A DNA stretch of 64,000 bases from Pseudobutyrivibrio ruminis (GCF_015057245.1 NZ_SVET01000003.1:62001-126000), one strand, 5' to 3'. Shown: positions 42,441 through 49,788, counted from the first letter of the stretch. A program made the numbers and translations. The notes: generated by a model not told the origin, from the sequence alone.

Positions 42441-43217
42441 TTATAACAATCCACTGTATATTTTTAAATCTTCATCCTTAAACACATTAAAGATTACCTT
42501 TTTTATTCTGCTGTCTTTGTTAAGATACTGCTTTACAGTGTTCGTTGCAATCTCGGCAGCTCGCTGCTGTGGAAAACGGAATACACCTGTAGACAAACAA
42601 CAGAATGCAATAGATTCCACACCAGTATCAGCTGCAAGCTTTAGGCACTCTGTGTAGCAGCTTGCGAGCAGAGCTTCATCTTCTTTTGTGACTTTCCATT
42701 GTATAATAGGTCCTACCGTATGAAGAATATATTTTGTCGGAAGATTGTATCCCGATGTTATCTTTGCTTTGCCGGTCTCTTCTTCATGCCCCTGCTTTGC
42801 CATAATTTCATGCATTTTCAAACGAAGTTCCATTCCAGCATAAGTATGAATAAAGTTATCAATACAGGCATGCATCGGTGAAAAACAACCAAGCATCTGT
42901 GAGTTACACGCATTCACGATTGCCTCACATTTCAAAGTGGTAATATCCCCCTGCCAGATATATAATCTCGAATCGGATTTTACAGGTGCAAGCGTGTCAA
43001 CATCTGTGATTCCACGCTCTATATTTCTTTCTGTAAGATACTCATCCTGTATTTTCAAAAAATCATTACTGATTGGTCTTGGCGGTCTGACATTCATAAG
43101 TGAGCGGAGCAGATTTTCCTGTCCCTGCTTATCCGTAGGAATGCTCTGTCTGCCAAACGGTATTTCTTCTTTTAAAAGATACTGAATCAGATATTCTCTT
43201 CTCTCATCCTGCGTCAT
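42441..43217 (-). CDS. Zinc-type macrodomain protein-ADP-ribose hydrolase
   Basis: 258-residue protein with an N-terminal helical extension (1-80) and a macrodomain (about 84-258). LYIWQGDITTLKCEAIVNA starts the domain; NSQMLGCFSPMHACID (about 105-120) has the Cys/His set of zinc-containing macrodomains, and HTVGPII and CLSTGVFRFP form the ADP-ribose pocket. Members of this class remove ADP-ribose placed by SirTM sirtuins. Its ATG overlaps the SirTM stop by 4 bases, so the two enzymes are made together. Confidence 0.9.
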   Translation of the reverse strand: MTQDERREYLIQYLLKEEIPFGRQSIPTDKQGQENLLRSLMNVRPPRPISNDFLKIQDEYLTERNIERGITDVDTLAPVKSDSRLYIWQGDITTLKCEAIVNACNSQMLGCFSPMHACIDNFIHTYAGMELRLKMHEIMAKQGHEEETGKAKITSGYNLPTKYILHTVGPIIQWKVTKEDEALLASCYTECLKLAADTGVESIAFCCLSTGVFRFPQQRAAEIATNTVKQYLNKDSRIKKVIFNVFKDEDLKIYSGLL

Positions 43218-44158
43218 AATACCAGCCCCCTTATATCAGTAATGGCCTTTGCCATATCACCGCCAATACCGATTGCACGTTCCCCGAAGCTTTCCGGAAC
43301 TACCGCTTCATCCATATTCAGGCGTATCAAACTATAAGACGAGTTCTCCCTCACCATCTTTTCAAAAGGGAAACGTATAATAATCGGCGTATTAAATCCA
43401 ACTCCCAGTTCCAAAAGAACAACCTTTTTATCTTTATTCTGTTCCAGAAAACCCGCATATCTGTCGGCTGCCTCATGCCACGCTTCATCTTCCACAAAAT
43501 AATTATCACACCGGAGATTCATAGTCATATTGCCGCCACACACCGGACATTTTGGTACAAGTTCTGATGGAATCAGGCAGTCTCTTCTCGCTTTATCCAT
43601 TTTACGAAACAGGTCTTTTGCATCGTAAGTCTTTGGATGACAGGCTTTCTGGCACTGGATTTTCCCATAATCTCCCTGTGTTGCAAATATTCTTTTTTCA
43701 TCGAATCCCGCTTTATAAAACTGATGATCCACATTGGTTGTAAGTACAAAATATTCTTTGTTCTTTACAATATCATAAAGTTCTGTATAAAGCGGCAATG
43801 CCGGAGGATCAAAGCGGTTCATCAATGCGTGTTTTGACCAGTATCCCCACTTTGCCTCCTCAGACGGATATGGATAAAATCCGGCTGCATACATATCTGT
43901 CATGTAGTGCTCACCGTATTTTTTTATAAATTCTGCAAAATTGTCTGTAAACCTTTTACCACCATATTGGATTCCCGCAGCTGTCGATGCCCCGGCTCCT
44001 GCCCCAATTATAACACAGTCTGCATTTCTTATATTCTTTGCTGCCCTGTCAATCTGGTCTTCATATGCATCCTTTTGGAATACATAATCCCTTGCCGGAG
44101 TACTACATAAAAAGTTTCTCCAGTCAGCATGCCCTTTTCTGATTTTCTTAAAAATCAT
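43214..44158 (-). CDS. Class M sirtuin (SirTM-type protein ADP-ribosyltransferase)
   Basis: 314-residue Sir2-fold protein. GAGAGASTAAG (52-62) is the NAD loop, TNVDHQF (141-147) the second NAD motif, and Cys169, Cys173, Cys204 and Cys207 form the zinc site. The deacetylase catalytic His is replaced by Gln in ATQGDYG (159-165), the established mark of SirTM enzymes, which ADP-ribosylate proteins instead of deacylating. Known SirTM operons also encode a lipoylated GcvH-L and LplA2; neither is here, so the target protein is open. Confidence 0.9.
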   Translation of the reverse strand: MIFKKIRKGHADWRNFLCSTPARDYVFQKDAYEDQIDRAAKNIRNADCVIIGAGAGASTAAGIQYGGKRFTDNFAEFIKKYGEHYMTDMYAAGFYPYPSEEAKWGYWSKHALMNRFDPPALPLYTELYDIVKNKEYFVLTTNVDHQFYKAGFDEKRIFATQGDYGKIQCQKACHPKTYDAKDLFRKMDKARRDCLIPSELVPKCPVCGGNMTMNLRCDNYFVEDEAWHEAADRYAGFLEQNKDKKVVLLELGVGFNTPIIIRFPFEKMVRENSSYSLIRLNMDEAVVPESFGERAIGIGGDMAKAITDIRGLVL

Positions 44159-44160
44159 AA

Positions 44161-44769
44161 TTAACCTCTTTTCTCAATACACTGCTTCGGACAAATTTCT
44201 GCACATCTTCCGCAATGCAGACAATGATTCTGGTTGATAGTAACTGGAACTGAAGATATATCAATGCATTTTTGCGGACATACAGAGTAACACAACTTAC
44301 ATCCGATACAGTCTTTTCCAACAAAATAACCTGTCTGAACAGCTTCTGCTTTTCCGATTGTTATAGTATCTCTCACAATATTTGATGGATTGCTGATATC
44401 AAAATACTCGCCCTGTGCCTCATACAGCTGAAACACTTCGATTGCATCTTTCGTATTTCCCGGATAGATTTTCTTCATATATGAATTTTTTTCAAACATT
44501 ATGTCTAGATTTTTTTCCCCGATGTTCTTTATTTTTCCGCGCAGAGACACCGAAATTTTGTCTTTTGTTGCGGATATTGCCACATACTGCTGCTCCATTA
44601 ACTGGTCATAAAATGCTTTTCCCTTTGCTGTAAGGAAATATACGCCATCTTCATCATAGTACATCATATCTATGATTCTTGTCTGAGGATGTCCATCTGA
44701 ACCTATCGTTGCAACTGTTGTAGAATGAATTTCATCCACCAGAAGTTTAAGATAATTCATTTTTGTCAT
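44161..44769 (-). CDS. FMN-binding split-barrel / ferredoxin fusion protein
   Basis: 202-residue fusion. Residues 1-145 are a pyridoxamine-phosphate-oxidase-like split barrel (VATIGSDGHPQTRIIDMMYY), a common FMN fold. The tail has two 4Fe-4S motifs, CIGCKLCYSVCP (154-165) and CLHCGRCAEICP (183-194). It could pass electrons between flavin and another protein. It overlaps the ECF gene by 4 bases and ends 2 bases before SirTM, so it belongs to the same operon. The redox partner is unknown. Confidence 0.87.
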   Translation of the reverse strand: MTKMNYLKLLVDEIHSTTVATIGSDGHPQTRIIDMMYYDEDGVYFLTAKGKAFYDQLMEQQYVAISATKDKISVSLRGKIKNIGEKNLDIMFEKNSYMKKIYPGNTKDAIEVFQLYEAQGEYFDISNPSNIVRDTITIGKAEAVQTGYFVGKDCIGCKLCYSVCPQKCIDISSVPVTINQNHCLHCGRCAEICPKQCIEKRG

Positions 44770-45389
44770 TTCAAAGCCTCTCCTTTCAGTATCGGTGTAA
44801 GTTTTTTATATATCATCATAGTAATTGCTCCGATCACCAAGCCTTTTAAGATATTAAACGGCAATGCATTAAATAGCACAACGTCCAGCTTGGTCCTAAT
44901 AAATGGCATAAATTCGCCAAATGATGCAATCAGCTGATCTAGCGGCATAAATGTTTCAAACAGTGGAAGTAGGATAAAATAATTTATAATCACTGCTGCT
45001 ATTCCCATAACAACACTTGAAATAACACACGCCAACAACGCCATTTTCCTAGTCTTTTTGTATTTGTATATAAAACCGGCAGCCAGTACATAGGATGCCC
45101 CCATCAGAAAATTGGCAAGTTCACCAATTCCTCCTGTTGATGTTGACAGAAGCTGTAATATATTTTTTATCAATTCTATCATCACTCCTGTAACCGGTCC
45201 AAACGCAAACGCCCCAATCAGTGCAGGTAAATCTGACAGATCCATTCGTGCAAATGATGGACTCAAAGGAACCGGAAACTCTAAAAATGCCAACACATAT
45301 GATATAGCTGCCAGTAGAGCTGTCATTGTTATCGTCCTTGTAGAAACTAAATTTTTTCTTGTTTTAATAGTTGCTGTATTGTTACTCAT
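44766..45389 (-). CDS. ECF transporter S component, riboflavin type
   Basis: 207-residue membrane protein with five to six segments, the substrate-binding unit of an energy-coupling-factor vitamin importer. TALLAAISYVLAFLEFP, followed by MDLSDLPALIGAFAFGP, is the RibU-type N-terminal pattern. An FMN riboswitch directly upstream supports riboflavin as substrate. The shared EcfA and EcfT parts could be those encoded at 50.6-53.2 kb. It is first in the run ECF, split-barrel/ferredoxin, SirTM, macrodomain. Confidence 0.9.
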   Translation of the reverse strand: MSNNTATIKTRKNLVSTRTITMTALLAAISYVLAFLEFPVPLSPSFARMDLSDLPALIGAFAFGPVTGVMIELIKNILQLLSTSTGGIGELANFLMGASYVLAAGFIYKYKKTRKMALLACVISSVVMGIAAVIINYFILLPLFETFMPLDQLIASFGEFMPFIRTKLDVVLFNALPFNILKGLVIGAITMMIYKKLTPILKGEALK

Positions 45390-45417
45390 AAATCTCCTTT
45401 TTGTGAGATATGCCTGA

Positions 45418-45460
45418 ATTTAAAACAGCCCGCAGGACGGGATTTCCTGCGGGACTTGTT
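45418..45460 (-). terminator. FMN-riboswitch expression-platform hairpin
   Basis: CCCGCAGGA-AATCCCG-TCCTGCGGG (9-bp stem; 45428-45452) followed by CTGTTTT on the minus strand, between the FMN aptamer and the ECF gene. Likely the terminator the riboswitch controls; the T run is short. Confidence 0.7.
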
Positions 45461-45463
45461 TTA

Positions 45464-45572
45464 TCATATCTTCTCTCATCCGGACTTTACCGTCGGTTAT
45501 GGAATTGCACCATATCAGCTTTTGCTCGCAGACTATACTGCCGGTCAGGAATTACACCTTGCCCCGAAGACT
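45464..45572 (-). promoter_or_regulatory. FMN riboswitch (RFN element)
   Basis: The minus strand reads TCTTCGGGGCAAGGTG at the 5' side, then TTCCTGACCGGCAGTATAGTC-type and GGTGCAATTCCATAACCGACGGTAAAGTCCGGATGAGAGAAG-type blocks in parts, all conserved RFN-element segments. It starts 24 bases after the split-barrel gene at 45596 and leads to the ECF-SirTM-macrodomain genes, so flavin level should set their expression. Confidence 0.94.
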
Positions 45573-45595
45573 ATAATTTTTTCTGTCAAATATCT

Positions 45596-45991
45596 TTAAA
45601 ATTCATAAGGTGGATTTCCAGAGAAATCTGCGATTAAACCATGCGGATTTTCAAGATAGAATACCCTAAAAATAGGATTATCTGCTGTCTGGTACTGTCC
45701 CTTAATGATAGGATTGTTCATGCATCCTTCCTTTACACTCTTGTTGTCCTCAAATACTGCTTTGCCATGAAGGCGAATCCATGCGTATTCAGGGGAAGCT
45801 ACTGATACTTCTATTTCAGGATTTTCTACCATATCCTTGTAAACATCCTTTGTGTTGTTAGTACTGAACCAAAGCTTTCCGTCCTGCTCAAAACAGAACA
45901 TGAATGGACGGCATTTTGCCTTTCCATCTCTTCCTACGGTTGCTAAATACTGAACCGGGTTTTTCTGTAAAAATTCTACTACTTTCTGCAT
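45596..45991 (-). CDS. Pyridoxamine 5'-phosphate oxidase-family flavoprotein
   Basis: 131-residue FMN-binding split-barrel protein: VQYLATVGRDGKAKCRPFMF, LWFSTNNTKDVYKDM and AWIRLHGKAVF are the strands of the family. It is a single-domain relative of the split barrel fused to ferredoxin downstream. GGAGG precedes the start. Three copies of the inverted repeat described at 46014-46112 lie upstream, so the Rrf2 regulator probably controls it. The reaction is unknown. Confidence 0.88.
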   Translation of the reverse strand: MQKVVEFLQKNPVQYLATVGRDGKAKCRPFMFCFEQDGKLWFSTNNTKDVYKDMVENPEIEVSVASPEYAWIRLHGKAVFEDNKSVKEGCMNNPIIKGQYQTADNPIFRVFYLENPHGLIADFSGNPPYEF

Positions 45992-46013
45992 TTTAAATTA
46001 CCTCCTTGATATG

Positions 46014-46112
46014 TTGTAACAATGTTTATTACATCTTGTAGCTATACAATATCATCAGTTTAATGTAATGTCAATAGTTACATCAAACTTTTTGTAACTT
46101 TTTTTGTTACAA
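46014..46112 (-). promoter_or_regulatory. Promoter with three Rrf2 operator-like sites
   Basis: TTGTAA-N9-TTACAT (46014-46034), ATGTAA-N9-TTACAT (46063-46083) and TTGTAA-N9-TTACAA (46092-46112). A minus-strand promoter TTGACA (46069-46074), 17 bases, TATTGT (46046-46051) has its -35 in the centre of the middle site. The first site lies just after the expected start point, the third upstream. This fits repression of the split-barrel gene and the genes after it. Confidence 0.75.
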
Positions 46113-46140
46113 CTCCTTTTGAAGCTCTTACATTGATTAT

Positions 46141-46194
46141 GAAAAACGAAAAGGCTTCGGATGAGTGATGATATAATCACTCATCCGAAGCCTT
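46141..46194 (-). terminator. Terminator after the rrf2 gene
   Basis: AAGGCTTCGGATGAGTGA pairs perfectly over 18 bases (46151-46168 with 46177-46194) and is followed on the minus strand by TTCGTTTTTC, 19 bases after the stop. Confidence 0.85.
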
Positions 46195-46212
46195 CTGTAT
46201 GCCTTCTGTAGC

Positions 46213-46647
46213 CTACTTTTCCTTTGTATACACTGCAATATCTTTTTTCACATCAGCAAGTGTCATTTCTGAAAGTTTTTCCTCCATTGCCTTCTGTACT
46301 TCTAATAGTCTCTTATCAAGAACATGGTGAATATTCTTTCCTACCGGACATTCCTGATTGGGATTCTCATGAAAATGAAACAATTCTTCATCTGGCGCAC
46401 ATTCCACTGCTTTATACACATCAAGGAATGTAATCTGCTCCAATGGTCTGATAATTGTCACACCGCCTGTCCCTCTTGCAACTTCAATAAGACCAGCAGC
46501 CTTTAATTGTTGCAATATTTTACGAACAATCACCGGATTAGTTCCAATGCTTGCTGCCATAAAATCACTAGTCATCTTCTGATCCGAAAATGTATCTATA
46601 CAGGCAAACATATGGATTGCCATTGTAAATCTGCTTGAAATCTGCAT
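46213..46647 (-). CDS. Rrf2-family transcriptional regulator
   Basis: 144-residue winged-helix repressor of the Rrf2 family (relatives: IscR, NsrR, CymR). MQISSRFTMAIHMFACID at the N-terminus and IGTNPVIVRKILQQLKAAGL (recognition region) are typical, followed by ARGTGGVTI. Cysteines are few (in MFACID, AVECAPD and QECPVG), so cluster binding is uncertain. A GTG lies upstream in frame at 46656, but the ATG at 46647 fits GAGAGG better. It is monocistronic with its own operator and terminator. Confidence 0.88.
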   Translation of the reverse strand: MQISSRFTMAIHMFACIDTFSDQKMTSDFMAASIGTNPVIVRKILQQLKAAGLIEVARGTGGVTIIRPLEQITFLDVYKAVECAPDEELFHFHENPNQECPVGKNIHHVLDKRLLEVQKAMEEKLSEMTLADVKKDIAVYTKEK

Positions 46648-46671
46648 TATAAACACCTCTCTTTGACAGTA

Positions 46672-46709
46672 ATCATATCAAAAAACAGATGTAATTTCAA
46701 TGGTTACAT
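46672..46709 (-). promoter_or_regulatory. rrf2 promoter with operator over the -35 box
   Basis: ATGTAA-N9-TTACAT (46689-46709) covers the minus-strand -35 TTGAAA (46695-46700), which is followed by 17 bases and TATGAT (46672-46677). The position of the -35 within the site is the same as at the split-barrel promoter, which supports autoregulation. Confidence 0.78.
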
Positions 46710-46713
46710 TGTT

Positions 46714-46818
46714 GTTGGGGCTGCTCCGAAAGATGTACAGGAACTGTTAGGACACTCTGATGTCAGTACCACAATGAATATTTACGCTCACTCAACAAGA
46801 AAAGCAAAGCGAGATTCC
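46714..46818 (+). pseudogene. C-terminal fragment of a tyrosine recombinase
   Basis: The plus-strand frame reads GAAPKDVQELLGHSDVSTT and NIYAHSTRKAKRDS, the GHxxxxTT-x-Y(A)H block around the Tyr nucleophile of phage-type integrases. The rest of the gene is missing, and the frame then runs into unrelated residues, next to a second fragment. A mark of the element's lost integrase. Confidence 0.75.
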
Positions 46819-47014
46819 ACTAATAGAAAACCTTGGTATGGAGCACAATCCTCATGATACTAGGCACACCTGCATATCAATGCTGGCGGAAGCTCATGTG
46901 GATCCTACAATGATCAAGAAAATCGTAGGACACTCCGGAGCAATGTCTCTGACAGAGAAAGTGTACACACACCTTGATATCCAGTCTCTGGTAGAAGCCA
47001 TTAACAAAATCTAA
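46817..47014 (+). pseudogene. C-terminal fragment of a second tyrosine recombinase
   Basis: Sixty-five codons without a start: NPHDTRHTCISMLAEAHVD (the H-x-x-R-H catalytic box), KKIVGHSGAMSLTEKVYTHLD (second His and Tyr nucleophile, split here as KKIVGHSG and KVYTHLD) and a natural end at 47014. It is fused behind a fragment of a different integrase. The position, about 155 bases from the right att copy, is where an integrase gene is expected. Confidence 0.78.
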
Positions 47015-47107
47015 GGCTTGAGAATTTTGCTGTCTACCTGCTGTTTACTCGCTGTTTACGGTACAAAATTTTCTGCGTTTCACCACAACTGAATACAATT
47101 ATAGATA

Positions 47108-47144
47108 AAAGAAAAACCCCAGAAACACTGAGTTTCTGAGGTTT
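47108..47144 (-). terminator. Present terminator of rpsI
   Basis: ACCTCAGAAAC-TCAGT-GTTTCTGGGGT followed by TTTTCTTTT on the minus strand, 27 bases after the rpsI stop and inside the island. Confidence 0.8.
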
Positions 47145-47169
47145 GTAAATTCTTTTTGAATCTCGAAAG

Positions 47170-47187
47170 ATTATCTCTTTGAGAACT
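47170..47187. other. Right attachment-site copy at the rpsI 3' end
   Basis: ATTATCTCTTTGAGAACT contains the rpsI stop codon and its last codons (FSKR). An exact copy lies at 41972-41989. Confidence 0.8.
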
Positions 47188-47569
47188 GAGGTGCGCGACG
47201 TGCAGCCTTTAAGCCGTACTTCTTACGCTCTTTCATTCTAGGATCTCTTGTAAGGAATCCAGCAGCCTTAAGTGTAGGTCTGTACTCAGCATCTACCTCA
47301 AGGAGTGCACGTGAGATACCGTGTCTGATAGCACCAGCCTGGCCAGTGTATCCGCCACCCTTTACGTTAACGATAACGTCGAACTTGTCAGCTGTGTTTG
47401 TAGCTACAAGTGGCTGACGAACAACTACCTTTAATGTCTCAAGACCAAGGTACTCGTCAATATCTCTCTTATTTATAGTGATCTTACCTGTGCCAGGTAC
47501 AAGATATACTCTAGCAACTGAAGACTTTCTTCTACCAGTTCCATAATACTTTGTTGTATTCTTAGCCAT
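47171..47569 (-). CDS. rpsI: 30S ribosomal protein S9
   Basis: 132-residue ribosomal protein. YYGTGRRKSSVARVYLVPG at the N-terminus, VKGGGYTGQAGAIRHGISRA in the middle and the basic end RRAPQFSKR, which reaches the P-site tRNA, are universal S9 features. It follows rplM by 13 bases. The 3' end serves as the integration site of the neighbouring element without loss of any codon. Confidence 0.98.
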   Translation of the reverse strand: MAKNTTKYYGTGRRKSSVARVYLVPGTGKITINKRDIDEYLGLETLKVVVRQPLVATNTADKFDVIVNVKGGGYTGQAGAIRHGISRALLEVDAEYRPTLKAAGFLTRDPRMKERKKYGLKAARRAPQFSKR

Positions 47570-47582
47570 GATCTACCTCCTA

Positions 47583-48011
47583 TTAAAATGTAAGCACTTC
47601 TGGCTTCTGTGCCTGCTGCTTGTGCTCTGGTCCAGCATATACGAAAAGCTTTGTGTACATCTGACGACCAAGTGGTCCCTTTGGAAGCATGCCCTTAACA
47701 GCGTGCTCGATAACTCTCTCTGGATGTGTGTTAAGCATATCGCGAAGAGAAGTCTCCTTCATACCACCAACATAATCTGAGTGATGATAGTAAATCTTCT
47801 GATCAAGCTTCTTACCTGTAACCTTAATCTTCTCTGCATTAACTACGATTACATAGTCACCACAATCAGCGTGTGGAGTGAAGACTGGCTTATTCTTACC
47901 TCTTAAAACCTTTGCAACTTCTGCTGAAAGACGTCCAAGTGTCTGGCCCTCAGCGTCAACTACATACCATTTTCTCTCAATCTGAGATGGGTTTGGCATA
48001 TAAGTATTCAT
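47583..48011 (-). CDS. rplM: 50S ribosomal protein L13
   Basis: 142-residue ribosomal protein: KWYVVDAEGQTLGRLSAEVA, GDYVIVVNAEKI, YYHHSDYVGGMKE and the GMLPKGPLGR motif are all L13 marks. GGAGG precedes the ATG. With rpsI it forms the usual two-gene unit; a promoter and leader lie upstream. Confidence 0.98.
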   Translation of the reverse strand: MNTYMPNPSQIERKWYVVDAEGQTLGRLSAEVAKVLRGKNKPVFTPHADCGDYVIVVNAEKIKVTGKKLDQKIYYHHSDYVGGMKETSLRDMLNTHPERVIEHAVKGMLPKGPLGRQMYTKLFVYAGPEHKQQAQKPEVLTF

Positions 48012-48019
48012 GAGAATTC

Positions 48020-48170
48020 CTCCTTAAATAAATCTAAAAAAGCTCCCAAGCCGGTGATGTCCGGGCACCTGCAAGGAATGTTATAGTAAAACCTGCCTCC
48101 GGGCTAATGGACGCAAGTCTCCTTACTACATCAACTGTTACATTGTACAATAGGAATCCGTATCCGTCAA
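48020..48170 (-). promoter_or_regulatory. rplM-rpsI promoter and structured leader
   Basis: TTGACG (48165-48170), 17 bases, TACAAT (48142-48147) gives a leader of about 120 bases with GCCCGGAGGCAGG and GTGCCCGGACATCACCGG blocks and ends GGCTTGGGAGC followed by six T, just before the ribosome binding site. This fits a ribosomal-protein leader of the L13 type with possible attenuation; the pairing was not computed. Upstream (48171-48301) nothing else was seen. Confidence 0.55.
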
Positions 48171-48301
48171 CTATAAAATTGGACTATATAGCATTTAATA
48201 ATAATCAATTATAGACTGGGCCATATCTATTATATAAATCAATTTACTGTATGGTACTCGCCCTTTTGTGCTGTACTCTCTAATATTCAAATCTAGCTGC
48301 C

Positions 48302-49249
48302 TTATTGAAATATGCTAATACGTTCCGATAGCAATTTACTCATACTTTCCTTCATATCATCTGGTAACAGGGATAGTTCTATTTCCTCAAGAAAACTTTT
48401 TTCAACCCTGCATATTTTTGCCATAAGCTTCTCAGCGGTTTTTTTATTCAAACCTAGACTCTCCGCTAATAACAAGAAATCTTTTTTTCTAATATTGCGT
48501 TTCTTTCCATTAACAGTTAAAGCCATCTGCTCTTTATCCGCCGGCATTATTACATTAACCGGTAATAAATCATAAGCTGCAGAAAGACCAAAGATTCTAC
48601 TTTGAGGCTCATTTTCAATTAATGAAAAATTCTTTAAATGCATATCAGAATTACCAGTAGCAAAGCAAAATAGCAATCTATAGAATAATTCCGATTTATC
48701 TACACCGACATTTTTTGAATATCTAGAAATCACTTTTCCGCAGTTCTCATAAGACCCTTTGTATTTATCAGAAGTTAATCGATTTGATAACTGACAAAAG
48801 TCCTCCATGGCATACATTTTGCCATTCTCTCTATCTATTCTCTTTGTAATATAGGCATATTCACCATTTACTTTTATTAACCCATTAGGAACAGTCTTTA
48901 TCCCTACCATTTCAGCTAACTTCATAGACAAATACTCTGCTTCTGGTAGCGCAGTAAAATCTTCTGATTGAGGCTTTAAAATATATCCTGTTGGATAATC
49001 TACAATGGTAAATCTCCCAGTTTTATCCTGCTTATCAAGATGAAGTGACAATTTCTTTTGAACACCAGGTACAGTCAATCCCTTATTAACTGTAGAGTTA
49101 GCTAATGCTTCCAACTGCTCTTCTGAAATATCAATCTCCGGAATAGCAACTGTACCAAAAAATTTCTTTATGCATTTATTATGCCAAGAAACCTTTGATT
49201 CATAATCAGATGGGTTATTCAGTTCTTTATTACAAAATAAACATCTCAT
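48302..49249 (-). CDS. hipT: HipT-type kinase toxin (HipA C-terminal part)
   Basis: 315-residue HipA-fold Ser/Thr kinase without the N-terminal subdomain 1, which is a separate gene here. An N-terminal zinc-finger-like motif is C3, C6, H23, C26. The Gly-rich loop is TVPGVQKKLS (59-68); the usual serine before GVQ is replaced by Pro. Catalytic GNSDMHLKN (199-207) and the metal-binding AAYDLLP (224-230) are intact. HipT/HipA kinases phosphorylate tRNA synthetases and halt growth; the target here is unknown. One base separates it from hipS. Confidence 0.85.
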   Translation of the reverse strand: MRCLFCNKELNNPSDYESKVSWHNKCIKKFFGTVAIPEIDISEEQLEALANSTVNKGLTVPGVQKKLSLHLDKQDKTGRFTIVDYPTGYILKPQSEDFTALPEAEYLSMKLAEMVGIKTVPNGLIKVNGEYAYITKRIDRENGKMYAMEDFCQLSNRLTSDKYKGSYENCGKVISRYSKNVGVDKSELFYRLLFCFATGNSDMHLKNFSLIENEPQSRIFGLSAAYDLLPVNVIMPADKEQMALTVNGKKRNIRKKDFLLLAESLGLNKKTAEKLMAKICRVEKSFLEEIELSLLPDDMKESMSKLLSERISIFQ

Positions 49250-49250
49250 A

Positions 49251-49571
49251 TTATTCCTCTGGTATTATGTATACATCTCCAATACAATCTCTACACGATG
49301 CAAGAAGTAAACCAAATCTATCTTTACCATCTATTTTCCAATTACGTTCTACAACACCTAAAAGCCATCCCTCAGGAATAAGACCATCAAAAAATGGAAA
49401 CAAAACATTTGATTTATATGGTTCATTTGTTAATGGTAAAGTAAGACTAATAGGCTTAGCATTCTCATCAGATAAAAAGCTTTCATCATAAGAATACTCA
49501 TATCCATCATCGGTCTCCTTTATAGCTCCAGCATATTTATTTTGAACATAAACCTTCCCAATTCTAGCCAT
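49251..49571 (-). CDS. hipS: HipS-type antitoxin (HipA N-terminal subdomain 1)
   Basis: 106-residue protein equal to the N-subdomain 1 of HipA: GKVYVQNKYAGAIKE at the start, SLTLPLTNEPY in the middle and FDGLIPEGW with LLLASCRDCIGDVYI at the end. In established HipBST systems this separate piece is the antitoxin for HipT. Its ATG overlaps the end of hipB by 8 bases. Confidence 0.85.
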   Translation of the reverse strand: MARIGKVYVQNKYAGAIKETDDGYEYSYDESFLSDENAKPISLTLPLTNEPYKSNVLFPFFDGLIPEGWLLGVVERNWKIDGKDRFGLLLASCRDCIGDVYIIPEE

Positions 49572-49779
49572 TTACTTCACCTCTATCTATTTCACCCGGA
49601 ACTGCTTGCATACCAAACATAGCAAGAGCCTGATTGACTTTATCCATTCGGACAGTCTCCTTGCCCTGCTCAAGTTCGCGTACAAAACGTAAACCCAATC
49701 CAGATCTAATTGCAAACTCCTCTTGGGTTAATCCAGCTTTCTTTCGTTCAGTTTTTATAAATTCAGCTATATTATTCAT
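49564..49779 (-). CDS. hipB: HipB-type XRE-family regulator
   Basis: 71-residue helix-turn-helix protein: IKTERKKAGLTQEEFAIRSG and LGLRFVRELEQGKETVR form the Xre domain. It should bind the TATACCC-N4-GGGTATA repeats upstream and repress the operon. The frame extends to a GTG at 49794, but the ATG at 49779 is preferred; the Shine-Dalgarno (AGGGTG) is distant. First gene of hipB-hipS-hipT. Confidence 0.85.
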   Translation of the reverse strand: MNNIAEFIKTERKKAGLTQEEFAIRSGLGLRFVRELEQGKETVRMDKVNQALAMFGMQAVPGEIDRGEVNG

Positions 49780-49788
49780 AAAATAAAT

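Larger units (their letters stand above)
41972..47187. mobile_element. Decayed integrative element inserted at rpsI
   Basis: About 5.2 kb between two exact copies of the last 18 bases of rpsI. Inside are a DUF6061-like remnant at the left, C-terminal pieces of two tyrosine recombinases beside the right copy, and a complete six-gene cargo. This layout (att copy, integrase next to the target gene, target gene kept intact) is the known arrangement of integrative elements that enter ribosomal protein gene 3' ends. The integrase is broken, so the element is fixed. Confidence 0.72.

Noticed and set aside
42269..42481. 70-codon plus-strand gene next to the macrodomain gene
   Set aside because: Only its first third resembles a known pattern; the rest overlaps the 3' end of the macrodomain gene, so it is reported as a remnant rather than a gene.
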